Assembly: GCA_002914845.1 (NCBI GenBank)
Contig: JXTC01000004.1
Coordinates: forward strand, 1,628,862-1,692,861
Length of the DNA stretch: 64,000 nt
Reading direction: 5' to 3'
DNA from: Trema orientale
Lineage: Eukaryota > Streptophyta > Magnoliopsida > Rosales > Cannabaceae
In this document: one piece after another, positions 44,870-57,525 of the stretch
Layout of the letters: each line of letters starts with the position of its first letter
Position numbering within the stretch: the stretch's first letter is position 1
The notes under the pieces: generated by a model
The model's input: only the letters and a program-made list of their open reading frames with translations
Told to the model about the DNA's origin: nothing
The model's database searches: none
Made by a program: the position numbers and the translations under genes

Positions 44870-45780
44870 CAATAGCATTTGGTTGGTCTTCTCAATAAAG
44901 AAACGATCATTTGATGAATATATATGGTAACATATTTTCAATAAACCATTAAAATAAATATATCAGAAAGCTACAATGCATTGGAGCAACGTCTGATTTG
45001 ATGTTTTTTAACTGATATTGAGCAATGAATACAAAGAGACAACTGGAGCATATGAACTCTAATAATTTTAGATAGTGCTGGAGATATCATCTAGTTTACT
45101 AATTTTTTAATACTACTTGATGTATCAAATGAATTGTTATCATAATTCAACTGATGAATTAAATCTTAATAGTACCACAAATAAGTTGAACATTATTGAC
45201 CGCCGCTTGAATGGTTACAAATCATATGCTACACCATGTAGTATTAAAAAGATGGAATATGAGATAAGATGTTTAGCATTATTCAATAATATTAGGCACA
45301 CAATTTTGAATTTTTTAGGAAATGGGTGAATCCGTCACATAATCCAACCATAAGTTTCAAACAGTGCTAGGGATACTACCTTTTATTCTATATTTTTAAA
45401 ACCACCTATGTGATAAGTGATTTATCTATGTAACAAATGATTTATCATGATTTTATTGGTAAATTAAAATTTACTATAAATAGATTTAATAACATTTACC
45501 AATTGAATGCTGACAAATCATATAAAACATCGTGTGGGATACAAGGTGGGATCTAAGAATTATCCTAAGAAAAAGTCGATCAATCCATCCTAAATTTGCA
45601 ATAAAATCTTTCTCATCAAATGACTGGCTCAAAGCCATGTATAAATCTAGAACTATTACACGCAACCAATGGGTAGAACTTCATTATCTCATTTTCACTT
45701 AGTATACAAGTAAAATTTGGTGAATACAAGTAACTTGGTGGCCTTTGCCTCTGGCATCATTTGGTTTGAAAATTACTGGT
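44870..45780. pseudogene. Third, coding-dead copy of the cysteine-rich peptide locus
   Basis: The left edge (TTTGGTTGGTCTTCTCAATA near 44878) resembles the upstream region of the intact gene (GGTTGGTCTTCTCGATATAG near 40662). The right edge (ACTATTACACGCAACCAATG near 45651) resembles its downstream region (CTACTACACGCAACCATAGG near 41569). Between them two MITE-like copies (about 45070-45290 and 45365-45560) occupy the place of the exons, and neither the signal peptide nor the Cys-rich exon can be found. I infer a duplicated locus whose coding part was lost. Confidence 0.5.
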
Positions 45781-45957
45781 ATGATATATAAGGAACTGGA
45801 GAAAAGAGTATATATATATATGGTCAAACATACAAAAAAGATTATATAAGAAATATATGGGTGGGTAAAGGGCTAACAGAAGTTGTACAAATACTACGGT
45901 ATTCTCTATTCACACGATTATATGAAGCTAAGCACCCAAAGAAGAAGTGATTTCGAG

Positions 45958-48900
45958 TCATCGCACTACATTACCCAACAAGCTATTTGTTGAAGGTGAA
46001 CTCTCTTCGCTGAACCATGGCTCTTGCACTGAAACAGGGGAGCTTTCCTTCTCCTCCTCCATGGACTCCAAGCTATCATCTATCCTCTGTGGAACAAACA
46101 ATCTCTGACTCACTACACTGCCCTTTTTCGATGTCATACTACCAATTGACTCACTCCCGTTATATGGCGATGAACAAGAGGATACCACTGACGATGCAAA
46201 TATGTTTTCCTCCATTGTTGCCCACCCGCTTCTCCTTATCTGTTCGAGTTCTTCGGCCACTTCCATCATAGAAGGCCTCATGTCACTGTGAAAGGCAAGG
46301 CATCTGAATGCGAGCTCGGCCACCTTGTTAACAGAATAAAGTGTCCAAGCATCCCTATGCGGCTCAAGGAAAGGATCTATTATCTCATCCATACAGCCCT
46401 TTCCAATCCTATCAACGGCAAGTGCAGCCAAGTTCACATCGCTTTGAGGTCGAGTGAAGTCAACCACTTTCAGCGCAGTTATTATCTCAACCAAAACTAC
46501 CCCAAAACTGTAGACATCACTTTTATCAGATAGATGAAAGTTTTGATGGTACTGAGGATCAACATAACCCGGAGTTCCTTGAGGGGCTGTCGATATGTGT
46601 GATATTTCTGTCATACCAAGTCTAGAGAGACCAAAATCTGCTACCTTGGACTTGAAGTTGAAATCCAGTAGTATATTGCTCGATTTGATATCCCTGTGAT
46701 AAATAGGTGGATTCATGGAAGAGTGGAGATAAGCTATAGCATTAGCAGTTTCAGCAGCAATGGTGAGCCGTATAGTCCAGGGAAGTCCTTTACCCCTCTG
46801 TCTTTGTAGATGCTGAGACAGAGTTCCATTAGGCATAAACTCATACACAAGGATCTGTTCACCTTTCTCTATGCAGCAACCTAGGAGGCGCACTAGATTC
46901 GGGTGGCTCACAGATGATAGAAGTCTGATCTCATTCATAACTTGTTCAATGCTGTTGTTGTCTCTATGTTTGATCTTTTTTATGGCAACCAACTCATCAT
47001 TGAAGAATCTTCCTTCGTAGACCATACCGAAAGCACCAGTTCCAAGCCTTCGACTTTCTGAGAAGCCATTGGTGGCCTTTTCAATTTCTTTATAGGGGTA
47101 TAAAGCAACACTGGAATTACCTGTAGCTTCACATAGAAGACGCTTTGCACTCATCCGGTTTTTCAAACAAGTAGAGCGACGTCGGACGATGTGAAAGATG
47201 AACGTTAGGAAGACCATCAAAACAGCTCCACATATTATCCCTGATAACAAAACCAATGTGGTGCAAGTGTTAGTAAGAAAGCCCTGTATTATCACCTAGC
47301 GCAAAAAGAAAGAATTCATACGTAACCTGAATCCTGTATATTAGTTGTAAGAAATAGACTTAATCAACATCTCAGCTATGGCAATCAAAATAGAATCATA
47401 ACCATTGTTATAGATATGACTATTTCCACATCAAATGGCCTCTAAAATAAATATAATTAAAGTTGTTAAATGATAGCATCAGGAGGAATTGATGAACTTC
47501 TTGGTGCAACAAACACATAATAATACCGATTACGGTGATAAACCTTTCATGACTTAAAAAAAAAATTAAGAAACACGAGCAATGCCTTGATATAATTATC
47601 AATTCAACAGGAAAATTACTGGATGCGAAGAATAAGTTAATAAAAAACCTGCAATAAGAACACCAACTTTAGTCATTCTTCCACAGTCACCAGACAAGTA
47701 CTTCCGAGCGCTGCATGCCGACACTGAAACGGGCAATCAAAAATGTCAAGCAAACAAAATAGAATTCGAAGTTACAAAAATTCAAGTTTTAATTTGGTAA
47801 CTCAAACTTAACAAAGGAAAAAACATGTGTATCTGCATGTTTTGTTTGAGTTACGTGGTGAAAAGATATTATATTTCCTTAAAAATCCCCAACATTTCCA
47901 GACAAACACACTTCAACAGATTTTTATAATTGAAAAAACCACCACCCTACACCTCCAAGCTGACATTGTATTTGAAAAATCACAACTTCTCTTTCCGTTG
48001 ACCTTTTCTTGAAATGAAGCTCAAACTTAGCTACCTAAGGCATGTGCAGAAACCGAATAACTCTATCAATAAATGAATTTCCCAAATCTTCTTAACTTCT
48101 AACATTTGACTTTTGCACATATCTGCTTGGAAGTCACAATTCATTATAGACCAATTTTAAATACATTTTCCAACTCCTCAAGGAGTTTATTTATTTCAAG
48201 TTCAAAGCTCGAGAGGGTCTATACTAGCAGCAGGAAAAATTATTCTTTAATCATGATTAAAATAGCAAAATCATATTATCCTATAAACTCCAGCTTTCAG
48301 GCACAAGAACAGAATTCTCAACCGGCATAGTACCCTGGCATTGTTACGAACAACTCATATACCTAGAGGCCCCAAAAGTCTACAGTGCCTTAATTATCAA
48401 ATGCTACTTGCCAAATATCAAAATGAAAAAATGTAGAGCCTATTTATGTAACGCACAGAGTCATAGGTATAATAACCTTTATATTCATGTCACACTTCTC
48501 CAGTTTTAGGTATTTTAGTTAGGAAAATAGGTACGGTTTACATTGACAAAAGTAGTAAAAGAAACTAAATAGTAATGCCATCTATAGTGTCACATAGTTC
48601 TATAAACAGTGCAATCGACTTTTAAATTGGTCAGAAAAATTAAACTAAACTCTATAGGCCTCATTTGGTTCACCCATTCGAATGGGTGTATTTAAATGAA
48701 AATTCAAGAATGGGTTATCAGATAAACTATTTGAATGGAAAAACTAAAATGTTGAAACAAACACCCATTCTAAAAAACCACTTGAATGGAAAAACGAGGA
48801 TTATTGAAACAAACACTCATTCTAATGAGTTTTCTATTTGAATGGAATGGAATTGGCGAAACAAACGGCCCATAGTTACTCCTCTTTCCCATTTTAAGGT

Positions 48901-50026
48901 GAAAATCCAGTCAAAGAATCATTAATGAGAAAGCCACTTAAGTATAAAAGAAAGTTAACCATCATCACAAATAAATCCTATAAAAAGAAGTTTCAGAAAT
49001 CCAAAATTGATATATGACCCCTAACAAATCGTGCATTGCCATGAAACCCACCAAAGTAAACAAGGTAGAAAATTCAATCAAGTAGGTGTCGCCTTTTTAT
49101 TGGCAAAAGACATCAAAGCCCCACCAAACCGTATACTTTTCCTTGCCCAGTTTCCATCGTCAAAGGCAATTAGGCCATCCACCATTTTTTTTTTTTAAGT
49201 ATATTTTATTAAACACAAAAAAAAAAAAAAAAACAAAGTCATAAACTTTAATGTGGTAGCGAGTTGACTCACCTTTCCGGCAACCGGAGCCGCCGTTACT
49301 GAACCCATCTCCGTGGAACCCTTCTTTACACTGGCACCGGACACCTAACTTTTCTCCTGAACGAGTAACGTTCGTACAGTGGGCGTTTGGATCGCATATG
49401 TTACACGATCCATTGAGCCACCACCCCAACTCGAGCCTCTGAAACTCGAGCGAGAACGGCGAGTTGGCCAAGTCGAAGGCGATTGAGGCGAACAAGTACT
49501 TGCACGAAGTTTTCTTCACGGCCGTGTAGTTTAAAATATCCATCTTCTCAGAATCCTGAGAAAAGCAGCTCAAAGAATCGTTATTGCGACCCCGACAGCC
49601 CTCTAAGCTGACCCGTTTTTCGACGAAGCTCATGGGTATGACGCAGCCGTTGAGGCGAGAGCTACTACAGTCCTGGAGGAGAAGGCTGTTCTCCCAAGTC
49701 AGCCCGTAGTTTGAGCCGAAGAGGGGTTCGATCGATTCGATCGAACGGTTGCATTTCGCCGTGAGATTGATGAAGATGCTGCTAGACGTGATGTTGTGAA
49801 CCGAAAACTTCCCGATTATGCTTTCGCCGCTGGCCGAGCAATTCAGCCGGATTTCGCACCCATCCGAGAACCCAAATGGGTACGGTACGAACTGACCCGG
49901 TTTCCCATTGGGGCAGGACCTTACGCATCCGGTTGAGTTATGGCTCTGGTTATGGCTATGCGCTTGTCTGGAAGAGGCTATGAGAATTGTGATGAGAAGA
50001 GCGAAAACTGTTTGATGGGTTATCAT
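45958..50026 (-). CDS. WAKL14: Wall-associated receptor kinase-like 14 (WAKL14-type)
   Basis: Three exons on the minus strand: 50026-49273, 47723-47649 and 47240-45958, giving 703 residues with matching phases. Exon 1 has a signal peptide (TVFALLITILIASS), then a GUB_WAK-type extracellular domain from CVRSCPNG through VPYPFGFSDGCEIRLNCS, many Asn-glycosylation sites, and an EGF-like CQCKEGFHGDGFSNGGSGC. Exon 2 and the start of exon 3 form the membrane span (GVLIAGIICGAVLMVFLTF). The kinase has LGTGAFGMVYEG (341-352), Lys363 in VAIKKIK, HRDIKSSN (457-464), DFGLSR (477-482) and GTPGYVDPQY, so it is an RD Ser/Thr kinase with its catalytic residues present. Such kinases bind cell-wall pectin or act in growth and immunity; the ligand here is unknown. 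Intron 1 is about 1.5 kb and holds a MITE. Confidence 0.95.
48657..48871. mobile_element. Small PIF/hAT-like MITE in WAKL14 intron 1
   Basis: Ends GGCCTCATTTGGTT and, inverted, GGGCCGTTTGTTTC are flanked by ATA on both sides (48654-48656 and 48872-48874). The interior contains CCATTC(G/T)AATGG-type repeats. The element is 215 bp and noncoding. Confidence 0.6.
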
Positions 50027-50640
50027 TCTGGGAAAAACTCGAGCTCAGCTGAAATGGGTTCGGACTAAACCGAGCGATCATCACCTTTCTGCAAAAGAAA
50101 ACCCAGGATCTTAATCAAGCTCAAAACGAATTCTAGCTTAGGACTCTTCACAAACAGTTTCTGGGTTTTGGTAGTAAACAAAGCAATAACAATTAAAAGC
50201 TTTTTTAAAAAAAAATCAAAATTCTATTTCAATAAATTTTGATGAGGAATTAAAGCTGAGGATTGGTGCCGTTGGGAGGCCATCTATCTCAATAAATGCT
50301 CATACAATCAATTGAAAGTCTACTATTGGAAGTGAAATAAATAATAAGCCTTAAATTCAATTCCCATACAACACAAGAAATGAATTATATATATATGAAC
50401 CTCAATTATGGTGACTATAGTGAATGAGAGCTACTTTCAAAGCGTTTACCTCTGAAAAAACTTGCGGACCCTTAAGCCCTTTTGCAGGTTCAACGTGTAA
50501 CGTAATTAACTCTTTAGTCTCCCCTGTTTTTTTAGTTTCTTTTTTCGCATTCCAATGTGAAAAAACAGTGTCTCAATTCTCAACCTCCTAATTCTTCTTC
50601 TTCTTCTCCAACCATATAATATTTTGGTCACAAGTTTCTC

Positions 50641-50728
50641 TCTGGCTCTTGTTCATCATAAAAAGTACTCTCAGAAAATAAGAGACTCTGGCTCTTGTTC
50701 ATCATAAAAAGTACTCTCAGAAAATAAG
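50641..50728. repeat. Perfect 46-bp tandem duplication in the WAKL14 leader/promoter
   Basis: TCTGGCTCTTGTTCATCATA starts at 50641 and again at 50687, and 42 bases are identical. A (CT)n run follows at 50732-50752. The duplication is about 615 bp upstream of the WAKL14 start and looks recent, as no base differs. Confidence 0.9.
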
Positions 50729-50849
50729 TTCCCTCTCTCTCTCTCTCTCTCTGTTTTGGGCTCCTCCTAATGCGACTATAGAAAAAAAAAATGTAAAATA
50801 ATGTTCGTGGAATGAAAATTCCTCTGTTTTCTTTTTCTTTATTTTCCAT

Positions 50850-52257
50850 GACAGTAATGCCCCTGTAGGAGGCAACTAATTACTCTTAAAAGTTTTCTAG
50901 TCAATAAACAAATCATAAATTGTTTGACCAAAGCCAGGATTGTCTTTGTCCGTGCCGCAGCCTGTGAACGCCATTTTAAAAGAGAAATATTAAATACTAT
51001 TATAATCCCATTTTCATTTTTTTTTATCATCAAAAACATCAAAAAAGTATATTTGATGAAAATGGTAGGAACTACAAAGATGGGCCTCCAGTTTTCACCG
51101 TGTGAATAAACCGTTTTCTGGGTCCACTTTTGTCACCCAATTCCAAGAGACTATTTGGCAATGCATGGATTTTTCTTTCTTTTCTTTTCTTTTTTTTTTT
51201 TTCAAACTTACATTTCATAAATTTTTGGTCGTGTTTCTAGGCTTTTAATTTGCATGGCTATGCCTATGTTATATTAGACTAAAGAAAATTATTTTGTTAC
51301 GTGTCTGACTGATCAGAATCATTTATTGGCGTTTGAGGGTGCCAATATTCGGCCCTAAACATACTTCTAAAGAAAAAGGTTAAAAGGATAAATGAGATTG
51401 TGGACAATTTGATTGTTGCATCTTTAATTTGCATATGAAATGTTTATGAGATAATGAACTTGTGAAAAAAAGTAAAGGAACACAAAAGAGACTAAAGAAT
51501 TGCATTAAAGCCATAGCCCATAGCTACCATTTAGCTTTTTGTAGATAGACTAACAATGAACCAAATGACTTGTACTCCATATCCTTTGAATCCATCCTCG
51601 TAAAGAAGTTTAGTTACGTGATCATGGACACCCAACTTTTAATATTTATGAAAATGTCAACTTCTATATATTACTCATTATAAATAAAATGTTTGATTTT
51701 ATATATAAAAAAATATAAAATAACAATCTTGGTAGTTATTTGAATCAAAAATATAATGCGGATTCCAACTTTCATTATAATTTTTTGTTGCAACTTATAT
51801 TGATATTTTGAGTTACCATCGCTCAATGAGTGAATTTTATATTTATTTATTAAATAATAACAATTCACGTATCATGTAGATTGTCGGTTTTAAAAATTTT
51901 GATAATAATTAAGTTCCCTAATATTATCTATTTCGAAAATAGTCACTTTCAAAAGTCTAATTTTCCGAAATTCGGGTTTTATCTATTGCTATATCTGCAA
52001 CACATACAAAAGTAGTGCTGTGCATGTTGTGGCATATGTATCATTTTGCACACCGCCAACACTACCTTTTGTGATCTTTTGATATGTATTTTGATAATTT
52101 TGTCTCGTGGTCTATAATGTGTTACCTTATAGATCAAGAGCAAAAGAGTAACATTATTTAACCAAATTCATATAAGGGTGGCCCTATTGGCACACCCTGT
52201 TTGCTCTTCTTATACTTTTTTTTTCAAAAATAAATTTTATTTTTATTTGAAATCTTA
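50850..52257. other. Intergenic, no gene recognised
   Basis: AT-rich, no supported frame. A (TTTTC)n-like pyrimidine run lies near 51173-51202. Confidence 0.35.
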
Positions 52258-53070
52258 GGGCCTGTTTGGTACCCTTTTCAAAAACAGTTTTATGGTTTTG
52301 AAATTTGTGCAACTAAAAACGGGTCAAAAAAACTTGTTTGGTTTAGGATTACAAAACTAACAAAAATCAGGATTTGAAAACAGGTTAAAAATCCTTTATT
52401 AAACTAGAAAACGAAAAAAAGTCATTTTCTCTTTTTAAGCTCAGATTCAAAATGTCTTACCCTTAAACAAGAGCACCTGATAATACACAGACCACTATGC
52501 AAAGCGGTTATCGATATCTGACACTCTCCGACGATAACGCATCAAAATCCCTTCCATTTGGCACTGGAATCCATGGCCTTTGCTATAGTTTATAAATCGA
52601 ACTCTCGACTCAAATCGATAAAACGACAAGTTTCGTGTACCAATAGCTCATCCTCGTCAACGATGAGTGGCTTCGGGCATGCGCTGCCAAGAAATGGTAG
52701 AGGCACAATCTCGACAATCTCGGGTCCTTCAGGCCCACGATCTCGACGACGATCCTAGTGCCGGCAAAAGCATTTAGGATGTTGGGTTAGCATCGACAAA
52801 GATCTTAACACGGTCTATGGTGGTCTGTGTTTTGAGGAAGTTGGCCACCACAGTTGACGCCGGGAGGTTATTGGTGAGGTTGCTAGAGAGATGGAGGAGC
52901 TTTTGAGGAGTCAAAATTTGAAAACTAATAAATAAATAAATCTAAAAATTAACACACCAAATAGGTTTTTGAAAATGCAAAATTCCTAATTTGAAACAAA
53001 AAATTTTAAACCAAAAATTCAAAAAAAAATTTTAAAGTATGAGTTTTGTAAACACAAACCAAATGGGCTC
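52258..53070. mobile_element. PIF/Harbinger-like element of 813 bp with a GC-richer core
   Basis: The left end GGGCCTGTTTGGTACC and the inverted right end GAGCCCATTTGGTTTG are flanked by TTA on both sides (52255-52257 and 53071-53073), the 3-bp duplication of PIF/Harbinger elements. The core (about 52500-52920) is much richer in GC than the ends and has short open frames on both strands with no family that I recognise. It may be captured host DNA. Confidence 0.75.
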
Positions 53071-54942
53071 TTAATTTTTCAATTCTCACCTTTTATTTTC
53101 CAAAGTGATCATTTACTTTCTTCACCCACAGAGGGCCATGGCCTTTGCAAAATTCCTACTTGAGTTCGTTTAATTCATATCGAAGGATTAAGAAATATTT
53201 TTTATGAAAGTTGCATACTTGCAGCACCATGAACATGTGTTTGGAGTTCAGGCTATGGATTCTTGTATTAGGCTTTTTAGGATTAAATTAGTAGGGTTTA
53301 TTTTCTTAAAATTCCTCTTTCCTTGTCTCTATTACAATTCAACTGGATCAAAAGAATGATCTTTCAAGCTATAATAGTTTCTCTATCAATACGAAGTACA
53401 TTCTCCGTAGATTTTTTAGAGAGGAAGAGAGAAAAGTTTCGGGGATGTTTGACACACATTCAAAATAATATCAAAGCAATATAATGCACAACTTCACACT
53501 GTTTTGAAGGTTCTATTATAATTTTATCATTTTGTGGAATTTGATTTAAGTTATTTTAACAATAATAAAATCTATTAAAATAAATATATAGAAAGAGTAG
53601 ACAGAGGTGTATAATAGACCATCTTTGTATAAACCAACAAAACGACTCTAGTTCTTTCAAGATTCATCCCCAAATTCCAACTTATCCGCTGCTTTTATTC
53701 CTCTCTGAAGTCCACTGTCCTACAAAGCAAACAACTGTTTCTGACGATATTACCCTGTTGCCACCTTAATCGACCAAGTCCAGCTCAATCGTTTTGCTTA
53801 TCTACCCCGGTGGTTACTTATAATTTCAAAACCATCATTATATGGATTAATTTTCTGGATGAAGTTTTAAATGCAAAAGCCAAACTAGGTTCAACTTCTT
53901 AGAAAGTCGTACGTAAATTAGTCATACAACATTCCGAAGATACTTTGACAGTTTTGACATCTAATTATATGGAGCTTATTTCTTATCTTAGTATTTGGTT
54001 CAAGTAGTTAGTTCCTTAAATCAAATCCTTAATCCTGTTATGAAAAAGAACATCGGAAAATTGCACTGTTGCTTCATATTTTATGTCAAAATTACGCTCA
54101 CATTTCATATACAAAATATAATTATAGTGACACCCCTTAAAACTCTAAATAAACTAAAAAAAATAAAATTTTCAGCATGTAATTATGTTATATATATACA
54201 GATATTCGATTCAGACAATTAATTGTTGTTTCAAAAAAGTAATTCATCGTTACATGAAAATGTAATGTCCAAAAAGTAAAAGATTGTGGTGTCTATTTAA
54301 CTTTTCTGAATTTTAGTGAGTGCTAAAAAAAAATATCTCTCATGAGGATGTTATTAAAATTTTGACAGAATTTAGGGGTTTAAGTGTAAAAGCATTACTT
54401 TCAAATTACAATCAAATATAAGCCCATTAAAATATTAAACCATTGTTGTAACTAATGGTAATGAAGCTGGTGCAACTAAATTTCCAGAAGAGAGTAGGTT
54501 CGCTACTCATAAACTGGTGAGGTTTTTCAATAGTGTGTGCATAAGCCTCTGTTAGGTGACTAACTCGGTTTGTGTATTCGATTACCCAATTAAATTGATT
54601 TATTCAATACAACTAGTTGCTAAGCCAAGCCTATGTACCCAAATGATATACAGGAAGGAGTGTTAATTACTTTTTCTTTTCCATTATTTAGTCTCACTAC
54701 TTAATATATAATAGCTACTATAATTTGTGATGTTATTCAGATGTGAAACTGATTATGAAATTCATATGCGAAGCATTGATGTTGAAGAATAAAAATGAGA
54801 GTGCATTTAACATTTATGTATAATAATATAAAGATTTGGATATAGTGTTTTTTCGTGACTGCTCTGATTATATAATTTAGTCAATACAGAATATGTTATA
54901 TTGTATTTGACAAACATATTCTGCGTTAGTTAATCACCAATC
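53071..54942. other. Intergenic, no gene recognised
   Basis: AT-rich with no frame that I can support. No obvious repeat was found. Confidence 0.35.
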
Positions 54943-55430
54943 CAGTAGGTATTTTTTTTTTTTTTTATCTATATATAGGTATCAATTGAGCTAATAAAAA
55001 ATTTTTTTTGTACATTTTTTTATATTAGAAAGTAAGAGAGAGAAATAGCATTAATGATGCACGTATTTTCATACATATTATTATAGCCGTTAGATCACTA
55101 TTAGATGATGATCCAACAGCTAAAAAAAAATACATACACATAGGTTAAAAAAAAATATCTACTGGATTGGCAACATTTATATATATATATATATGTGGTT
55201 ACCAATTTAGTAGATATATTTTTTTTACCTATGCATAGGTATTTCTTTTTTAGCCGTTGGATCATCATCTAATAGTGATCCAACGGTTATATTGATGTGC
55301 ATGAAAATACGTGCATCATCAATACTATTTCTCTCTCTTTCTTTTTATTATTAAAAAATATGTAACATAAATTTTAATTGGTTAAAATAATATTTATTTA
55401 AAAAAAAAACTAGAAAGACTTATGCAAAAC
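54943..55430. mobile_element. Pair of MITEs in opposite orientation
   Basis: The first copy (about 54943-55172) has clear inverted ends, CCAATCCAGTAGGTATTTTT and TATCTACTGGATTGG. The second (about 55203-55430) begins CCAATTTAGTAGATATATTT. Both carry the family's AGCCGTTGGATCATCATCTAA dyad in part, and ATGCACGTATTTTCAT. The copies are inverted relative to each other, so they could fold together. They are the same family as at 5950 and 15450. Confidence 0.7.
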
Positions 55431-57200
55431 AAGGATGAGAGACTCACTAGACGGCTTTCCCTTCCTTCACGCATTTAAGAACCAGACATCTCTATCCGAG
55501 TGGGGACCTATGCTTTGACCCAAAGACTGAAAAGCCTTAGTTTGTCAAACTTTTATAAAATGACCGTTATATCCTCAATTTATGTATTTAATTTTAGACC
55601 GGTTTTATTTCTATTTCTTTTGCTATACGCATGTTTCCCTTTAAAATAAATAAATAACAAAAGTGTCACATTTCTCTTATAGAAAAACCCTGGAAATAGC
55701 CCAATATTACATTTGAAGCCTGGGAATGTATAATCACAATCAGCAAGCAATCATCGCTAAGATTTTGACCAACACAAAGATTTGTGTGGACAGCATCTCA
55801 CCATGCGACCTTTTTATTCTTATTATTATCATCATTATTAATTTTGCTGATAGACCTTTTTATTAACGGTAGTTAATTACCTAATATTTATGTGATTCTA
55901 ATGAAGGTGGGTCGACATGTCCCTAAAAGATTTTTGGGCCCCATATTGCCAAACCGCAACATGTATATTACATTCCTCGCATCTTATAACATGCTTAACA
56001 TTTTTATGGATGTCTTTTTTTTTTTTTTTAGATATTTCCAGGTCATACAATGATTCAATTCAATCTTGTCATTTTCAACTGGCTAAAATATTTTAGCCAA
56101 ACTCAAAATCAAGGAGAACTATATATACCAACTAGATCAATTATTCCAGTTCATGGTTTTTTTTTGTAGGGATATACGTTTTGTTGCTTTAGCTTTTCAA
56201 TAAACGTAGATCTTGGGATAGCGTAATTAAGAAAGAAAATTATTAGATATTTTGACTTTTGTAGTATTTTATTGTGGTCTTCAGGAATTTCTTTTCTTTT
56301 CTTTTTTTTTTTTAAAAAAAAAAGAAAAACATTTAGCCAAAATGATTGACTGCCAAGTCTACATCTTGGGGATTTATTTATTTATTTTTTTTCGACCCTT
56401 ATATTACGGGATTGGCTGGGTCAAACTCAAATTCACAATGAGGAAATGTATTACATTCCTCTATAATTTTTACATAGGTAAAGAGTATAGAGACGTAGAG
56501 TGGCTGACAGCTTGCATAGTTTACATTCTGAGATAGTTTGATTTGTTAGCTAAATCTTTAGTTGGTTAATTAAATCCATAACAGGAAATAATTACAGATA
56601 ATAGCAAACTCAACTTGAGGAAAGGTTTCCCACTTTCATAATCTCGTGTTTTTTTGTGGTAATCTAGAATGTGACAGCATCACAAATAATAATAATTTGT
56701 TTTTCTTCCTTTAATTATTCCCCTTTTCTTTTTATGTAATAAGAAGATGCATAAAAGGAGTACATTTATACAAGGTAGCTTAACATACACATTGACTTAA
56801 GACAAACATACATATGAATCTTTATCAAAAACATTTTTTTTTAGGGCGTAAAAAACCACATATTTGTTGAGAGGACGAACTACCCCTTGTTCTATTTTTG
56901 CAAAGTGTTGCACTTTGTTGGAGATAATTGACTTTGGCATATGTTGCCCTAGGTTGGAAAAAATAATCTCACTCTATACCAAAATCGACACCTAGATTAC
57001 TGACTTATTTTATTTTATATTTTTCCTAGCCATTTGTATGCATCTTCTTCTAGATCTTTATCAGTCTCTATCACTTCCTTAAATTTAAGAACAATTGATA
57101 CTCCTACAGCCTTTCATGTCTTTTTAGAGGCAAAGTGATATAATTCATGCCAAATTTGGGATAAAATTTATCAAATAATTAGGATTTGTAGCTCTAAAGA
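55431..57200. other. Intergenic, no gene recognised
   Basis: AT-rich DNA without a recognisable gene. A poly-T/poly-A inverted run is near 56300-56325. Confidence 0.35.
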
Positions 57201-57204
57201 TCCG

Positions 57205-57525
57205 TAAATTCTTCAATTAGTGACAATTTGGTCCCTAAACTAAATAAATGTCTAAAAAAGTCCATGAATTAACCAATAAGTGATAATAAGGTCCTTTTAT
57301 ATTAAAAACTGCTAACAATGTTAAAATTTGGATGAAAGAAAAAGTGTATAAAATGCAGTTAAAGACAAGTTCTTTTCTTTTATATATGCAGACAATTTTC
57401 TAAACTTTGAAAATGTTTCTAATTCTTTTCCGAAAATTCTCAATTTTAACTAAAAAAAATCTTATTGTCACTGATTGGTTAATTCAGAGACTTTTCTGGA
57501 CATTATATCTTGGGACCAAACGGTC
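57205..57525. mobile_element. MITE with inverted GGTCCC ends
   Basis: TTTGGTCCCTAAAC...CCATGAATTAACCAATAAGTG at the left is answered in inverted orientation by CACTGATTGGTTAATTCAGAG...TTGGGACCAAAC at the right. Inner DNA is AT-rich. The left half resembles the fragment near 10570-10690. No clear target duplication. Confidence 0.6.

Noticed and set aside
49160-49272. Tail of the WAKL14 exon 1 frame beyond residue 251
   Set aside because: The frame reads through a good GTGAGT donor into poly-A intron DNA; homology stops at the donor.
52558-52758. 66-codon plus-strand frame
   Set aside because: It lies inside a PIF-like element and has no recognisable protein content.
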